Origin: Massilia aquatica
GTDB lineage: Bacteria; Pseudomonadota; Gammaproteobacteria; Burkholderiales; Burkholderiaceae_D
Length of the DNA: 64,000 nt
Assembly: GCF_011682045.1 (NCBI RefSeq)
Contig: NZ_VVIW01000005.1
Coordinates: 310,001-374,000, forward strand
Reading direction: 5' to 3'
The notes below the pieces were generated by a model that was not told the origin of the DNA, searched no databases, and saw nothing but the letters and a program-made list of their open reading frames with translations. A program made the translations under genes and the position numbers. The number at the start of each line of letters is the position of its first letter. Position 1 is the stretch's first letter. This document shows positions 1-8,039 of the stretch, piece after piece.

Positions 1-114
1 CTGTGGGGGGTGCCGCAGACGCGGGCGGCGGCGGTCGCGCCGTTCCTGGACGAACGGGTTGGGGCGGCGCTCGCGCAGCTTACCGACGCCATTGGCAAGG
101 GCAAGGGTTCGTAA
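1..114 (+). CDS. C-terminal end of an unidentified gene
   Basis: An open frame enters from the left edge and stops at TAA 112-114, leaving 37 residues rich in Ala, Arg and Gly and ending GKGKGS. The G/C-rich third codon positions resemble the neighbouring genes, so I take it for a true gene end. Too little remains to name it. The next gene is convergent and ends at 229; I saw no clear terminator between them. Confidence 0.5.
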   Translation: MWGVPQTRAAAVAPFLDERVGAALAQLTDAIGKGKGS

Positions 115-228
115 GACAGAGAAAGCGTTGCGACACGTATTGCCTGTGCATCTCTTCGGGGAAATCACCTTACCTTGAAGCCGGGTAGTCGATTGCCCCG
201 CGCGGCAATACGCGCGGGGCAACTGGCT

Positions 229-2868
229 TTATTGCAAAGCCATGTTGTACTTCATGACCCTATCTTCGTTAATGAAGTAGATATTGCCGTTTGCATCGGC
301 TTTCAGCGTCCCCGATGCCCCGGTGCGTACCGTTTCGATGCTTTCAGGCCGACTGATGTTCACGCGATAAATGCTTGTGCGATCCGGATCGGTTGCGGAA
401 AAATACACATACCCGTTGGATTCGACCATGCTGCCCGCATTCCATGCAATGTTGAAGAGTTCATATGAGAAACCTGAGCCGATCTTGAGCTTTTTGACGA
501 CTTCTTTCGTGTCATGGTCGTAAATGAGCACAGTGTCTTCCGCTAATATCCAGATTTGCCGGTTCACCTTCAGCAGAGCGGTAATCGCTCTTTTGTCCCA
601 GCTCGTCTCGGTAACCAGTCCTTTAAATTCCACTTTCTTAATAGCAAGGGACTTTGGCTCAAATGTGAACAGCTTGGCAAAGCCAGGGCTTTTCTGATTG
701 TCGATATCGCGCCAGACGGACGTTCCGCCGTACACCACATCATCGATCCTGGCGAGCGCCAGAATTGAATGCCCCGTAAAGGGTTCCTTCATAACATTCC
801 AAGGGGAGAGCGCGCCAACCGAGTACATCGCCAGGGCACCTTGCTCGTCCTTCTTGGGAACGGTTGCAATCACCAGCCGGTCAGCTTCGCCCGACGTCGT
901 CGCTTCCATGGCGAGCATGGCAAACGGACGGTTTTGACCATATATAGTGCCAAGCTGATCGCTTACCGTCTTGCCCTCGCCCAGCAGCCCATCTGGCTTC
1001 AGTGGAAAGGATTTGATGACCGCTCCGGGATACCCGCCAATATACAGATTGCCGCCGAGTATCGCCATTCCTTCGGCCTGAAGGTGTTCCGGTACCACCA
1101 CTGGCGGATTGGCTGTTCCGTCACCGATGCCGATGGCGCCGTTGACAAACCCCGATGAATACGTCTTGCCATTATGCACAGCGAACGTGCGAATTCCCGA
1201 GGCCGTCATCGGTGCATCGAAATCGGTCGACTCTCGCGTGGCGTCATTGACGGGCGTGTAAAGATCAGGCAGATTGAACCGGACGATCTTGCCCTTGTCC
1301 AGCACCGGCTCACGCAGAACCGACACCAGCTTGGTAGGGGCGTCAAACGGTGCATACGCGAAGGCGGCCGCTGCGCTCATCTGAATCGCCAGCGAGGTCT
1401 CTTCGCCAGTGTCGACGCGATAAGAGGAAAGGTGGGTTCCCTCTTTGCTGCCGCCGGTGCCGAGATCTTTTGTGTAAAACACGGTATTTCTACAAGGGGA
1501 AGGGGACACGGTACTGTTACACGAGGGCGACAGGGCACTGATGCCGATCGAGTTGATGTTCGCCACCGCATTTCCCGCGCTCTCGCCCTTGGTGTCCAGT
1601 ACCACGGTGTCGTTGGACTTCCCGGTCAGGCGAACAAACAAGCGGTTCTTGAGCGGGTCCGGGTTCTTGATGAAGTCGGTATAGTAGGCATAGTCTTTGG
1701 CCGGATCGATGCGCATAAGGTCAGTCAGGCCGCTTCCATCGACCGCACTTTTGTACAATCTGGCGGGATTGCCCATGCCCCAATACACGGTGCCAGGGAT
1801 GGCGGTCTCGCCGGAATCGACGGCCAGCGAGCGTACGTGATAGCCGGTCGCGGTAACGCCGTTCTTCGTTGGCAAGTTCAGCATGGTCACACCCTTACCC
1901 GGACAATATTTGAATCCGTCGGTCTTGGTGTTCTCCTTGTCGTCCTTCTCTTTATCAGGCGCAAGTCCTCCGTAGATGCATTTCTCGGGGCCGGTTTTAA
2001 GCGACCAGATTGTCCGGGTTCCACTCACCGCCTTTTTGAATTCCCAGATCTTTTGTGGCGCGGGATCCGTCATGTAGGCGTACCTGTAGAGCTTGCCGGA
2101 TGCCGTACCAAAGTAAGCGGCGCTATCGGCGCCAACGACCATGCTCCAGACGTCCTCATTGCCAAGTTTAAATTCGTTATATATCTTGCCATCCGAGACG
2201 CGGTAATAGGCGAATTTTGCCGGGTTGCCGTTGGCGGCGACGTAGAGTGTATTACTGTCAATTGCCGCTGCGGAGACGCGGGCGGCGAACGCCTGCTGCC
2301 CTTTGTCCTCCAAAGCGATTTTGCTCATGACCACGTTGTCGACGTACGCTGTCACCTCACTGGTCGCTTTCCCCCGAACCACAACTTTGACGGTAGCGGT
2401 GCCAGCCGGAGCGATTGCCGATACCTTGACGCTACCCCATGTCTTTGCAGGCCCTGTCAGGTAAGACCACCTTGTCCCAGTACTGATCAGTCCCTTGTTG
2501 GAATCGTAGAACTCGATCCCCAGCGCCATATCATCCTGCCCGGATATCGCGTCGCGCTTCATCATTGCCGACGCTGCAATGAACTGGCCTGGCAGGATGT
2601 TTTTTACCTCGTCGGTTGCCGTTTCCGTGATCCCGTTGTCGAGCTTCAGTTGCAGGCACCGCGTTGCACCACAGGCGGTTGCCCCGGTGGAACCCCATGT
2701 CAGGTTTTTGCTTGCTATCCAGGGATCGATGCCGGCATCGAACGTGCCGTTGCTCAAGCCGAGGTTGGTAGCGGCATACGCGAACGGCATGCTGAGTAGA
2801 ACGGTGAGTGGAGCGAACGCGGCGATGCGCAACTTGGGTAAACGGGATGGAAGGGATCGACGCTTCAT
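229..2868 (-). CDS. Large secreted protein, carbohydrate-binding-like N-terminus and propeller-like body
   Basis: 879 residues. The N-terminus is a basic stretch (MKRRSLPSRLPKLR) followed by a hydrophobic segment and an Ala-x-Ala-type cleavage site (FAYAATN, about residue 33), so it is probably exported. Residues 35-185 look like a jelly-roll carbohydrate-binding module (NGTFDAGIDPW opening; a late YVDNV stretch is typical of such modules). The remainder has repeated short segments such as YFGTASGKLYRY, VYYGTASVW-like and IYIGGYPG-like stretches, which suggest a beta-propeller, but I recognise no catalytic signature. It is a single gene with divergent space upstream (2869-3195). It could be a surface or extracellular polysaccharide-binding protein; the function is not established from sequence. 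Confidence 0.75.
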   Translation of the reverse strand: MKRRSLPSRLPKLRIAAFAPLTVLLSMPFAYAATNLGLSNGTFDAGIDPWIASKNLTWGSTGATACGATRCLQLKLDNGITETATDEVKNILPGQFIAASAMMKRDAISGQDDMALGIEFYDSNKGLISTGTRWSYLTGPAKTWGSVKVSAIAPAGTATVKVVVRGKATSEVTAYVDNVVMSKIALEDKGQQAFAARVSAAAIDSNTLYVAANGNPAKFAYYRVSDGKIYNEFKLGNEDVWSMVVGADSAAYFGTASGKLYRYAYMTDPAPQKIWEFKKAVSGTRTIWSLKTGPEKCIYGGLAPDKEKDDKENTKTDGFKYCPGKGVTMLNLPTKNGVTATGYHVRSLAVDSGETAIPGTVYWGMGNPARLYKSAVDGSGLTDLMRIDPAKDYAYYTDFIKNPDPLKNRLFVRLTGKSNDTVVLDTKGESAGNAVANINSIGISALSPSCNSTVSPSPCRNTVFYTKDLGTGGSKEGTHLSSYRVDTGEETSLAIQMSAAAAFAYAPFDAPTKLVSVLREPVLDKGKIVRFNLPDLYTPVNDATRESTDFDAPMTASGIRTFAVHNGKTYSSGFVNGAIGIGDGTANPPVVVPEHLQAEGMAILGGNLYIGGYPGAVIKSFPLKPDGLLGEGKTVSDQLGTIYGQNRPFAMLAMEATTSGEADRLVIATVPKKDEQGALAMYSVGALSPWNVMKEPFTGHSILALARIDDVVYGGTSVWRDIDNQKSPGFAKLFTFEPKSLAIKKVEFKGLVTETSWDKRAITALLKVNRQIWILAEDTVLIYDHDTKEVVKKLKIGSGFSYELFNIAWNAGSMVESNGYVYFSATDPDRTSIYRVNISRPESIETVRTGASGTLKADANGNIYFINEDRVMKYNMALQ

Positions 2869-3195
2869 AGGGCTTTCTTGTCAGGTGGAGAGCAGCAGGT
2901 CGCGTCAGCGATGTGCTTGCTGATGGCTAAGGTTGCAAGTTTGACATAATCGACTGATGAGTGCGCCTTACATCCTGAAAGCGTGACTTTAATGCAACTG
3001 CGCCTTGGCGCAAGTCCTTGACAAGCGCTTCAGTTCATTGAATTTTGAGCAAGTCCACGGCAGGGGCCGGCATGGCGGCACGTCGCTGTCGAGGCAGGCA
3101 GCGATGCGACACGATCGGGGCAGCGGTCGGCGCCCCGGCGCATTGCCGATGCCCGCAAGGTCACCCACGCGGGCATCATGGGACTGTCGTCCTGC
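2869..3195. other. Intergenic, no gene seen
   Basis: 327 bases between the start of the secreted protein gene and the end of the Sir2 gene. I see only short overlapping frames of biased composition and no convincing RNA, repeat or terminator. The segment near 2869-2960 should carry the promoter of the secreted protein gene, but I cannot pick a clear -35/-10 pair on the minus strand. Confidence 0.5.
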
Positions 3196-4029
3196 TTACA
3201 GCGACTCCATCGCCGCGGCAATCCGCGCAATGCCTTCCAGCGCACCGAGCGCAATCCCGATGTCGCGCGCCAGGCCGACCGTCGACTCGCCCGGATTGAC
3301 GCGGATCAGCGGGCGGTCCTGGGTTTCGCCGAACACCCGCACCGAGGGAATCCAGGTGCCCGCGCCCAGTTCGATGATGACGGCGCGCTGCTGGCGCGCC
3401 AGCCAGGTGTCGAGGCGCTGCTCCTGCTGGTCGGCATAGTTGGAATCCCACAGGCGGTCGCCGAACATCAAGATGTTGGGCCGCGCGATGTCGCCGCAGT
3501 GGGGGCAGCGCGGCAAGGCGCAGGTCAGCAGGCATTGTTCTTCGTCGATCACGGGCAAGAACGCTTGCGCGGACCAGGTCGGATGGCCGCAGTCGCCCAG
3601 GCATTGCAGCTTTTCGATGCTGCCGTGACACTCCACCACGCGCTCCTCAGGCATGCCGCTGCGCTGGAATTGTCCATCGACATTGCTGGTGAAGACGAAG
3701 GCGCCGTTCGGCAGGCGCGCCGCGACACGGTTGAGGATGCCAAAGCCCGCGTGCGGCAGCGTGCGCCGGTATAGTTGCAGCCGGTGCCCGTAAAAGCCCC
3801 AGGCCAACTCAGGGCGCTCGCGAAAGGCGCGCGGGTTGGCAATCTCGGTGAAGCGCAGGCCGTGCTTGCCCAGGGCCGGATAAGCGTTCCAGAAACCCTT
3901 ATCGCCGCGAAAGTCGGGCAAGCCGGAGTCGATGCCCATGCCGGCGCCGGCCGTAATGACCATGCCGTCGCACTGGTCGATAAGGGAGGCCGCGTCGGCG
4001 CAAGCCTGGTCGAGAGAGGAGTTCGTCAT
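3196..4029 (-). CDS. Sir2-family NAD-dependent protein deacylase
   Basis: 277 residues. Sirtuins remove acyl groups from lysines using NAD+. The NAD-binding motifs are visible: GAGMGIDSGLPDFRG (about residues 28-42), TSNVDGQF (about 114) and the catalytic CHGS (about 133). A zinc-binding Cys set follows (CLGDC at about 142 and CPHCG at about 177), and a late GAGTWIPSVR motif belongs to the second half of the Rossmann fold. The TSNVDGQF form is close to the TQNVD/TSNID motif of bacterial class II and U sirtuins. The gene is monocistronic with short flanking spaces. The family assignment is firm; the target proteins are unknown. Confidence 0.9.
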   Translation of the reverse strand: MTNSSLDQACADAASLIDQCDGMVITAGAGMGIDSGLPDFRGDKGFWNAYPALGKHGLRFTEIANPRAFRERPELAWGFYGHRLQLYRRTLPHAGFGILNRVAARLPNGAFVFTSNVDGQFQRSGMPEERVVECHGSIEKLQCLGDCGHPTWSAQAFLPVIDEEQCLLTCALPRCPHCGDIARPNILMFGDRLWDSNYADQQEQRLDTWLARQQRAVIIELGAGTWIPSVRVFGETQDRPLIRVNPGESTVGLARDIGIALGALEGIARIAAAMESL

Positions 4030-4236
4030 ACCGCACTTCTTGAAAATGGAGAGGCACTATTCTAAAGCGTGAGCCCGCCGTCCACCGATTCCGCGCCAAT
4101 CGCAATGCCAATGCGCAAAATTAATATCGAGAAATTGGGTATGCGTTTGATGCAGCTCTAGTCATTTATTGAACTAATCAGAATGCCGGGTATACCGCTC
4201 TGTAACACTGGAATCTCACGTCATGGGAGGTTCATC

Positions 4237-4422
4237 ATGTATTTCGAAATCTACCAAACTCAATCCTCGGAAAAAGCCCGCAAAGAGTGGCGCTGGCGCC
4301 TGAAGGCTAAAAACAACGAAATCATTGCCAGCGGCGAGAGCTACAGCTCGCGCGCGAAAGTGCTGGCTGCGATCGAGTTGATCAAGTCCGTCACTGCGCG
4401 CACCAAGATTGTCGAGGGTTGA
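4237..4422 (+). CDS. Small YegP-like (DUF1508) protein
   Basis: 61 residues starting MYFEIYQTQSS. The start at ATG 4237 is chosen because GGGAGG (4225-4230) sits six bases upstream; an in-frame longer reading from 4183 lacks such a site. The core (EWRWRLKAKNNEIIASGESY) followed by SSRAKVLAAIE fits the DUF1508 fold found in E. coli YegP, which normally carries one or two such units; this copy has one. Its role is unknown in the family. It is followed closely by another small gene at 4483 and may share a transcript with it. Confidence 0.85.
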   Translation: MYFEIYQTQSSEKARKEWRWRLKAKNNEIIASGESYSSRAKVLAAIELIKSVTARTKIVEG

Positions 4423-4438
4423 TCCGCCGTGGCATGCG

Positions 4439-4462
4439 GACAAGCTGCCGCAGCGGCTTGTC
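4439..4462 (+). terminator. Hairpin between two small genes
   Basis: The sequence contains ACAAGCTGC, loop CGCA, then GCGGCTTGT, a nine-base-pair stem with one G-U pair. It is followed by a pyrimidine-rich run (CCCTTCTTCTTC) and not by a clean T tract. It could weaken transcription between the YegP-like gene and the inhibitor-like gene, or process the transcript. Confidence 0.4.
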
Positions 4463-4482
4463 CCTTCTTCTTCAAGGAGCTT

Positions 4483-4692
4483 ATGATGCAAAACAATAAT
4501 TGCCGCCAACTGGATGTAACCAGGGAAATTCCACGGTCGGTTCCGCTGACCCTGCGCGAACTGACCGGCCGCCGTGTGCGCGTAGTACCGTTCGGCGCCC
4601 TGATCACCCAGGAGTTCATCGCCGGCCGTGTGACCATTTATCTGAATCAACAGAACCTGGTCCGTAACGTGGTGGTCGAAACCTGCGACTGA
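4483..4692 (+). CDS. I78 peptidase-inhibitor-like small protein
   Basis: 69 residues starting MMQNNNCRQLDV. AAGGAG at 4474-4479 fixes the start at one of the two adjacent ATGs (4483 or 4486). The C-terminal half (RRVRVVPFGALITQEF, then GRVTIYLNQQNLV and RNVVVETC) follows the pattern of the peptidase inhibitor I78 family (PF11720), where an 'R-V-R-x-x-x-x-G-x-x-x-T' strand precedes an 'R-x-x-x-x-L-D' strand and a final Cys. Known I78 members are usually exported; this one has no signal peptide and lacks the usual Asp after the leucine. Family membership is probable, inhibitor activity uncertain. Confidence 0.6.
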   Translation: MMQNNNCRQLDVTREIPRSVPLTLRELTGRRVRVVPFGALITQEFIAGRVTIYLNQQNLVRNVVVETCD

Positions 4693-4742
4693 CAGTGACA
4701 CTGTGCCGCAGGCCGGGGCGTCGCCTGGCGCCCTGTTTCCCC

Positions 4743-5192
4743 CTATTTGTTCAACACCTCGCCGGACAGCTTGTCGAGGATGGTTTCCAGCTCTTCACGG
4801 TCTTGTCTGGCAACGCCACGGCGGATCAGGGCCTGGTCCACATACCCCCCCATCACCTGCAATTCTTCGCTGGTAAGCGCCATGCCGCGATGCGCCAGCG
4901 CCATCGAATCGCCTTCGTACTTGCAGGGCCCGCCGCTCAGCGAACACATGTGCGACACCACGCTGGCCTTGAGCCTGACCAGGTTCACGCCCTCGAAGGT
5001 GCGCCTCGAACGTGGGTCGATGGATACCTTCGAGACGAAATCGTCGACCACGGCGGTCAGGTTTTGCAGGCCGCCCAGGCGCTCGAACAGCGAGGTCCTG
5101 GACGCGAGGGGGACGGTAGGCGAGCAGGCGCTGACGCCGGACAAGGCGCTTAAGGCGAGCAGGGCCGTGGCCCCGGCGGTGCGAATAGTCAT
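4743..5192 (-). CDS. Group 1 truncated haemoglobin, predicted lipoprotein
   Basis: 149 residues. The N-terminus has a hydrophobic segment ending in a lipobox-like LSGVSAC, so Cys 23 would be lipidated. The rest matches group 1 truncated globins: LFERLGGLQNL (A/B helix), VVDDFVSKV, an E-helix region KYEGDSM, the proximal-histidine segment ALAHRGM and the C-terminal helices. A haem globin usually works in the cytoplasm; here it would sit in the periplasm or outer membrane. It is convergent with the inhibitor-like gene upstream and has its own short upstream region before 5332. The role could be oxygen/NO handling or redox sensing. Confidence 0.85.
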   Translation of the reverse strand: MTIRTAGATALLALSALSGVSACSPTVPLASRTSLFERLGGLQNLTAVVDDFVSKVSIDPRSRRTFEGVNLVRLKASVVSHMCSLSGGPCKYEGDSMALAHRGMALTSEELQVMGGYVDQALIRRGVARQDREELETILDKLSGEVLNK

Positions 5193-5295
5193 GGAATGGG
5201 CTCCTGATTGTCTGCATTCATCCTAACATTGCCGCCGCGCCGGGCTGTTCCGCTTTGATTGCGCGTCGCGTACGCGGGCAATCCGGCGCCCAGGC

Positions 5296-6693
5296 CTATA
5301 CTCGCCGTTTTCCCCTGACAGTGAGAACACGATGAGCGATTCCGAGGTAAAAGTCATGCTGAGCGAAATTAACAGCGGCGCAGGTGCGAATGTGCTGAAC
5401 GCGCACCGGGCCGCCGTGACCATCGCCCAATACATGCAGCTGTGCGAGGGCTTGCGCGGCATTATTCCCGATGGGGAAGTGAGCCTGGTCGCGGCAAGGC
5501 TGACCGCTGGCATTGTCGCCAATCCCGGCTTCGCCTTGTCGACCCAGTAATAGCGCCGGGCCGGCCGTGTGCGGGTCCGCTGAAGGTCCGGTCGATGACG
5601 AGCGGTAATGCCTGGTCGCCCCCATCAGGCTGCACACCGCGTCCACCACCGCGCCCGGCGCCACCTTGCCCAGGCAGTCGTGATGTCCTTCCGGGCACAC
5701 GCTCTTGTAGCAGAAGCGGCACGGCACGTCGTGGAACAGCAGCCGGCTCTCCACCTGCCACGGCGTGTGCTGCGGATTGGTGAGCGCGTACAAGGTGGCC
5801 AGCGGCGTGCCGAGCGCCGCTGCAATATGCGCCGGACCGGTGTTGTTCGACACCACCACCGTGGCCAGGCGGATCGCCGCGCCCAGCTGGCCCAGGCCGA
5901 GTTGGCCGGCCAGCGAATGGGTGGCCACGCCGCAACCGGCGCGTATGCCCTCGATCAGCGCCGCCTCGTGCGCATCCCCGGTCAGCACGATCGGGCAGCC
6001 GGTGCGGCGCGACAGCGCGCCGATGACGTCGGCCCAGCGCTCGGGCGGATAGCGGCGCGACGCCGCGCTGGCGCCCGGATGCATGAGAATCCACGGCCGC
6101 CCGCGCCGGATGCCGCGCTCCTCTAACATGCGGCGCACCGCCATCAGGTCGTGCGCGCGCAGCGCGAACTGCATGCGCGCATCGGCGCTGCGGCAGCCCA
6201 CGCTGGCGACCAGGTCGCGCTGGCGCTGCACTTCATGGCGGATCTGCGCGCCGGGCTCGTCGTCCAGCACCCAGTGCGAGAGCATGCGATACGGGTTCTC
6301 GCGGCAATGCCCGAGCCGCAGCGGAATGCCGGCCATGTAGCACATCAGGGCGGCGGGCAGGGCGCTCTGGCTGAAGGAGGTGAATACGACGGCGGCGTCG
6401 AAATGGCGCTCGGCAAGCTGGCCGATAAAATCGCTGTCGGCCGAGGGCGGGTGGGGCGCGCCATGCGACGCGCCCGTTTTCATCCACGGCGCCGCATAGG
6501 TGATGACCGCGTCCACATCGTCGAGATAGGGCGCCAGCGCCGTGCCGCTCGCCGAGCTGAGCAGGGTGAGGGTGCGGCCGGGCCGCGCCTGCCTGAGGGC
6601 GCGCATCGCCGGGGTGCACATCAGCACGTCGCCCATGGAGTCCAGGCGCACGCACAGGATGTTGCGCGCATCCATCCACTGTGGCGCGCTCAT
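5296..6693 (-). CDS. Glycosyltransferase family 9 (heptosyltransferase-like)
   Basis: 465 residues from ATG 6693. The GT9 fold is seen in ILCVRLDSMGDVLMCTPA near the start, PWILMHPGASAASRRYP in the middle (the donor-binding HPGAS motif) and VVSNNTGPAHIAAALGTP (acceptor/nucleotide loop). GT9 enzymes transfer heptose from ADP-heptose to lipopolysaccharide core. The recognisable domain ends near 5610; the last 100 or so residues are an unusual tail that overlaps the gene at 5332 on the other strand. The ATG overlaps the TGA of the upstream HAD gene (ATGA at 6690-6693), indicating translational coupling. Confidence 0.8.
   Translation of the reverse strand: MSAPQWMDARNILCVRLDSMGDVLMCTPAMRALRQARPGRTLTLLSSASGTALAPYLDDVDAVITYAAPWMKTGASHGAPHPPSADSDFIGQLAERHFDAAVVFTSFSQSALPAALMCYMAGIPLRLGHCRENPYRMLSHWVLDDEPGAQIRHEVQRQRDLVASVGCRSADARMQFALRAHDLMAVRRMLEERGIRRGRPWILMHPGASAASRRYPPERWADVIGALSRRTGCPIVLTGDAHEAALIEGIRAGCGVATHSLAGQLGLGQLGAAIRLATVVVSNNTGPAHIAAALGTPLATLYALTNPQHTPWQVESRLLFHDVPCRFCYKSVCPEGHHDCLGKVAPGAVVDAVCSLMGATRHYRSSSTGPSADPHTAGPALLLGRQGEAGIGDNASGQPCRDQAHFPIGNNAAQALAQLHVLGDGHGGPVRVQHIRTCAAVNFAQHDFYLGIAHRVLTVRGKRRV
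5332..5550 (+). CDS. Small hypothetical protein overlapping the GT9 gene in antisense
   Basis: 72 residues (MSDSEVKVML to the end GFALSTQ), with amphipathic helices and ordinary composition; I recognise no domain. The ATG at 5332 follows a weak GTGAGAA. The whole gene lies opposite the 3' end of the glycosyltransferase gene (5296-6693). Its amino-acid composition looks more natural than the antisense tail of the transferase, so I think both are real and overlap tail-to-tail, but a spurious frame cannot be excluded. Confidence 0.5.
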   Translation: MSDSEVKVMLSEINSGAGANVLNAHRAAVTIAQYMQLCEGLRGIIPDGEVSLVAARLTAGIVANPGFALSTQ

Positions 6694-7256
6694 CGGCGAT
6701 CCTCGTCGTGCTTGACGATCATCACGGCCGCCGCGTACAGGTCGGTGGCGATGCGGGTCGGCACGCGGTGCGGGCCCAGCTGCCACTCGGTTTCGTTGCC
6801 CTTGTCGATCAGCAGGGTACGGCAGCCGGCGCGGTTGCCGGCCTCCACATCATGCAGGATGTCGCCCACCATCCACGAGGCGCCCAGGTCGATGCCATGC
6901 TCGCGCGCGGCGCGCTGCAGCATGCCCGGCATGGGCTTGCGGCAAGTACATGCCATGGCGTACGGCGCCACCTTGCCGTCCGGATGGTGCGGGCAATAGT
7001 AAAAGCCGTCCAGCGCCAGTTGTTCGCGGAACAGCAGATCGGCCAGGCGCCGCTCGATGCAGCCCATGGCGTCTTCGCCAAAGTAGCCATGCGCAATGCC
7101 ATCCTGGTTGCTGATGATGAAAAAGCGGTAGTCGAGGCGCGCCAGCAGGCGCAGGGCCGCCCCGGCGCCGCTGCACAGGGTGATGCGGCGCGGTTCGGCG
7201 TTGTAGGGCACATCGTCGACCAGGGTGCCGTCCTTGTCCAGGAAGATCGCTCGCAT
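6690..7256 (-). CDS. HAD-IIIA phosphatase, GmhB/histidinol-phosphatase-like
   Basis: 188 residues from ATG 7256, preceded by GAGAGCGAG; an alternative ATG at 7274 lacks a ribosome site. Motif I is FLDKDGTLVDD, motif II is in FIISNQDG, the zinc-binding loop is CPHHPDGKVA with CTCRKP, and motif III/IV is MVGDILHDVEAG. This is the layout of D-glycero-D-manno-heptose 1,7-bisphosphate phosphatase (GmhB) and histidinol phosphatase. Placed directly upstream of a GT9 gene, a heptose-pathway role is likely, dephosphorylating a sugar bisphosphate before nucleotide activation. Confidence 0.8.
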   Translation of the reverse strand: MRAIFLDKDGTLVDDVPYNAEPRRITLCSGAGAALRLLARLDYRFFIISNQDGIAHGYFGEDAMGCIERRLADLLFREQLALDGFYYCPHHPDGKVAPYAMACTCRKPMPGMLQRAAREHGIDLGASWMVGDILHDVEAGNRAGCRTLLIDKGNETEWQLGPHRVPTRIATDLYAAAVMIVKHDEDRR

Positions 7257-7277
7257 GATTGAACTCGCTCTCATGGT

Positions 7278-8027
7278 CTAGGGCCAGGAAGTTTCTTGCA
7301 TCGGCAGCACGGTGATTTCGGCCACCACGCTCCCGGGCGGCAGCAGCAGGACCGAACGGATCGCCTGGGCCACGTTCATCGGGTCTTGCAGGGTGGCCGC
7401 GTCGAGGTCGGGAAAACGGTCGAGCAGGAAGGGCGTGCGCATGCCGCCGGCGATCACGGCCGTGACCTTGATGTTGTACGGCCGCAGTTCGGCGTGCATG
7501 GCGTGCGACAGCCCCAGCAGGCCCCACTTGCAGGCATGGTAGGCGCTGGCGTTGGGCCAGGCCCGCTTGGCGGCGGTGGACGCGACGTTGACGATGTGGC
7601 CGCCGCCGGCGCGGCGCATGTGCTGCGAGGCGTATTTGGCCAGCAGGAACGGCCCGTTCAGGTTGGTATTGATGACGCGCATCCATTGCTGGGGCGTCAG
7701 CTCGGCCAGCGGCAGGGTGACGTCGGTGCCGGCGTTGTTGATCAGCACGTCGAGGCGGCCGAAGCGGCCGAGCGCCGTGCCGATGGCGTGCTCGGCGCTG
7801 GCCGGGTCGCCCACGTCGAAGCCGAGCGCATGCACGCGCACGCCATGTTCGCGCAGGATGTTGGCGCTGACGGTGGCCATGTCGTGGTTGATGTCGGCGA
7901 CGATGAGGTCGGCGCCGGAGCGGGCCAGCAGCTGGCACAGCGCCGCGCCGAGTCCGCTGGCGCCGCCGGTGACGAATATAGCCTTGCCGCGCAGGTTGGG
8001 CGGTTCGTGAGCAAGTTGATCGGACAT
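7278..8027 (-). CDS. SDR-family oxidoreductase
   Basis: 249 residues. Classical short-chain dehydrogenase signature: TGGASGLG nucleotide-binding loop (about residues 20-27), NNAGTD (about 95), the catalytic Ser in NVASTAAK and the Tyr-x-x-x-Lys in YHACK (about 165). A late IAGGMRTPF is typical. It probably reduces or oxidises a hydroxyl of a sugar or lipid intermediate in the glycan operon; the substrate cannot be read from sequence. It is 21 bases from the HAD gene and 12 from the glycosyltransferase upstream, so co-transcription is expected. Confidence 0.85.
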   Translation of the reverse strand: MSDQLAHEPPNLRGKAIFVTGGASGLGAALCQLLARSGADLIVADINHDMATVSANILREHGVRVHALGFDVGDPASAEHAIGTALGRFGRLDVLINNAGTDVTLPLAELTPQQWMRVINTNLNGPFLLAKYASQHMRRAGGGHIVNVASTAAKRAWPNASAYHACKWGLLGLSHAMHAELRPYNIKVTAVIAGGMRTPFLLDRFPDLDAATLQDPMNVAQAIRSVLLLPPGSVVAEITVLPMQETSWP

Positions 8028-8039
8028 GGAGCAGTCCTC

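Noticed and set aside
1174-2799. Long plus-strand open frame opposite the large secreted protein
   Set aside because: The composition is Arg/His/Cys-rich and unlike a protein, and the minus-strand gene has a clear signal peptide and fold.
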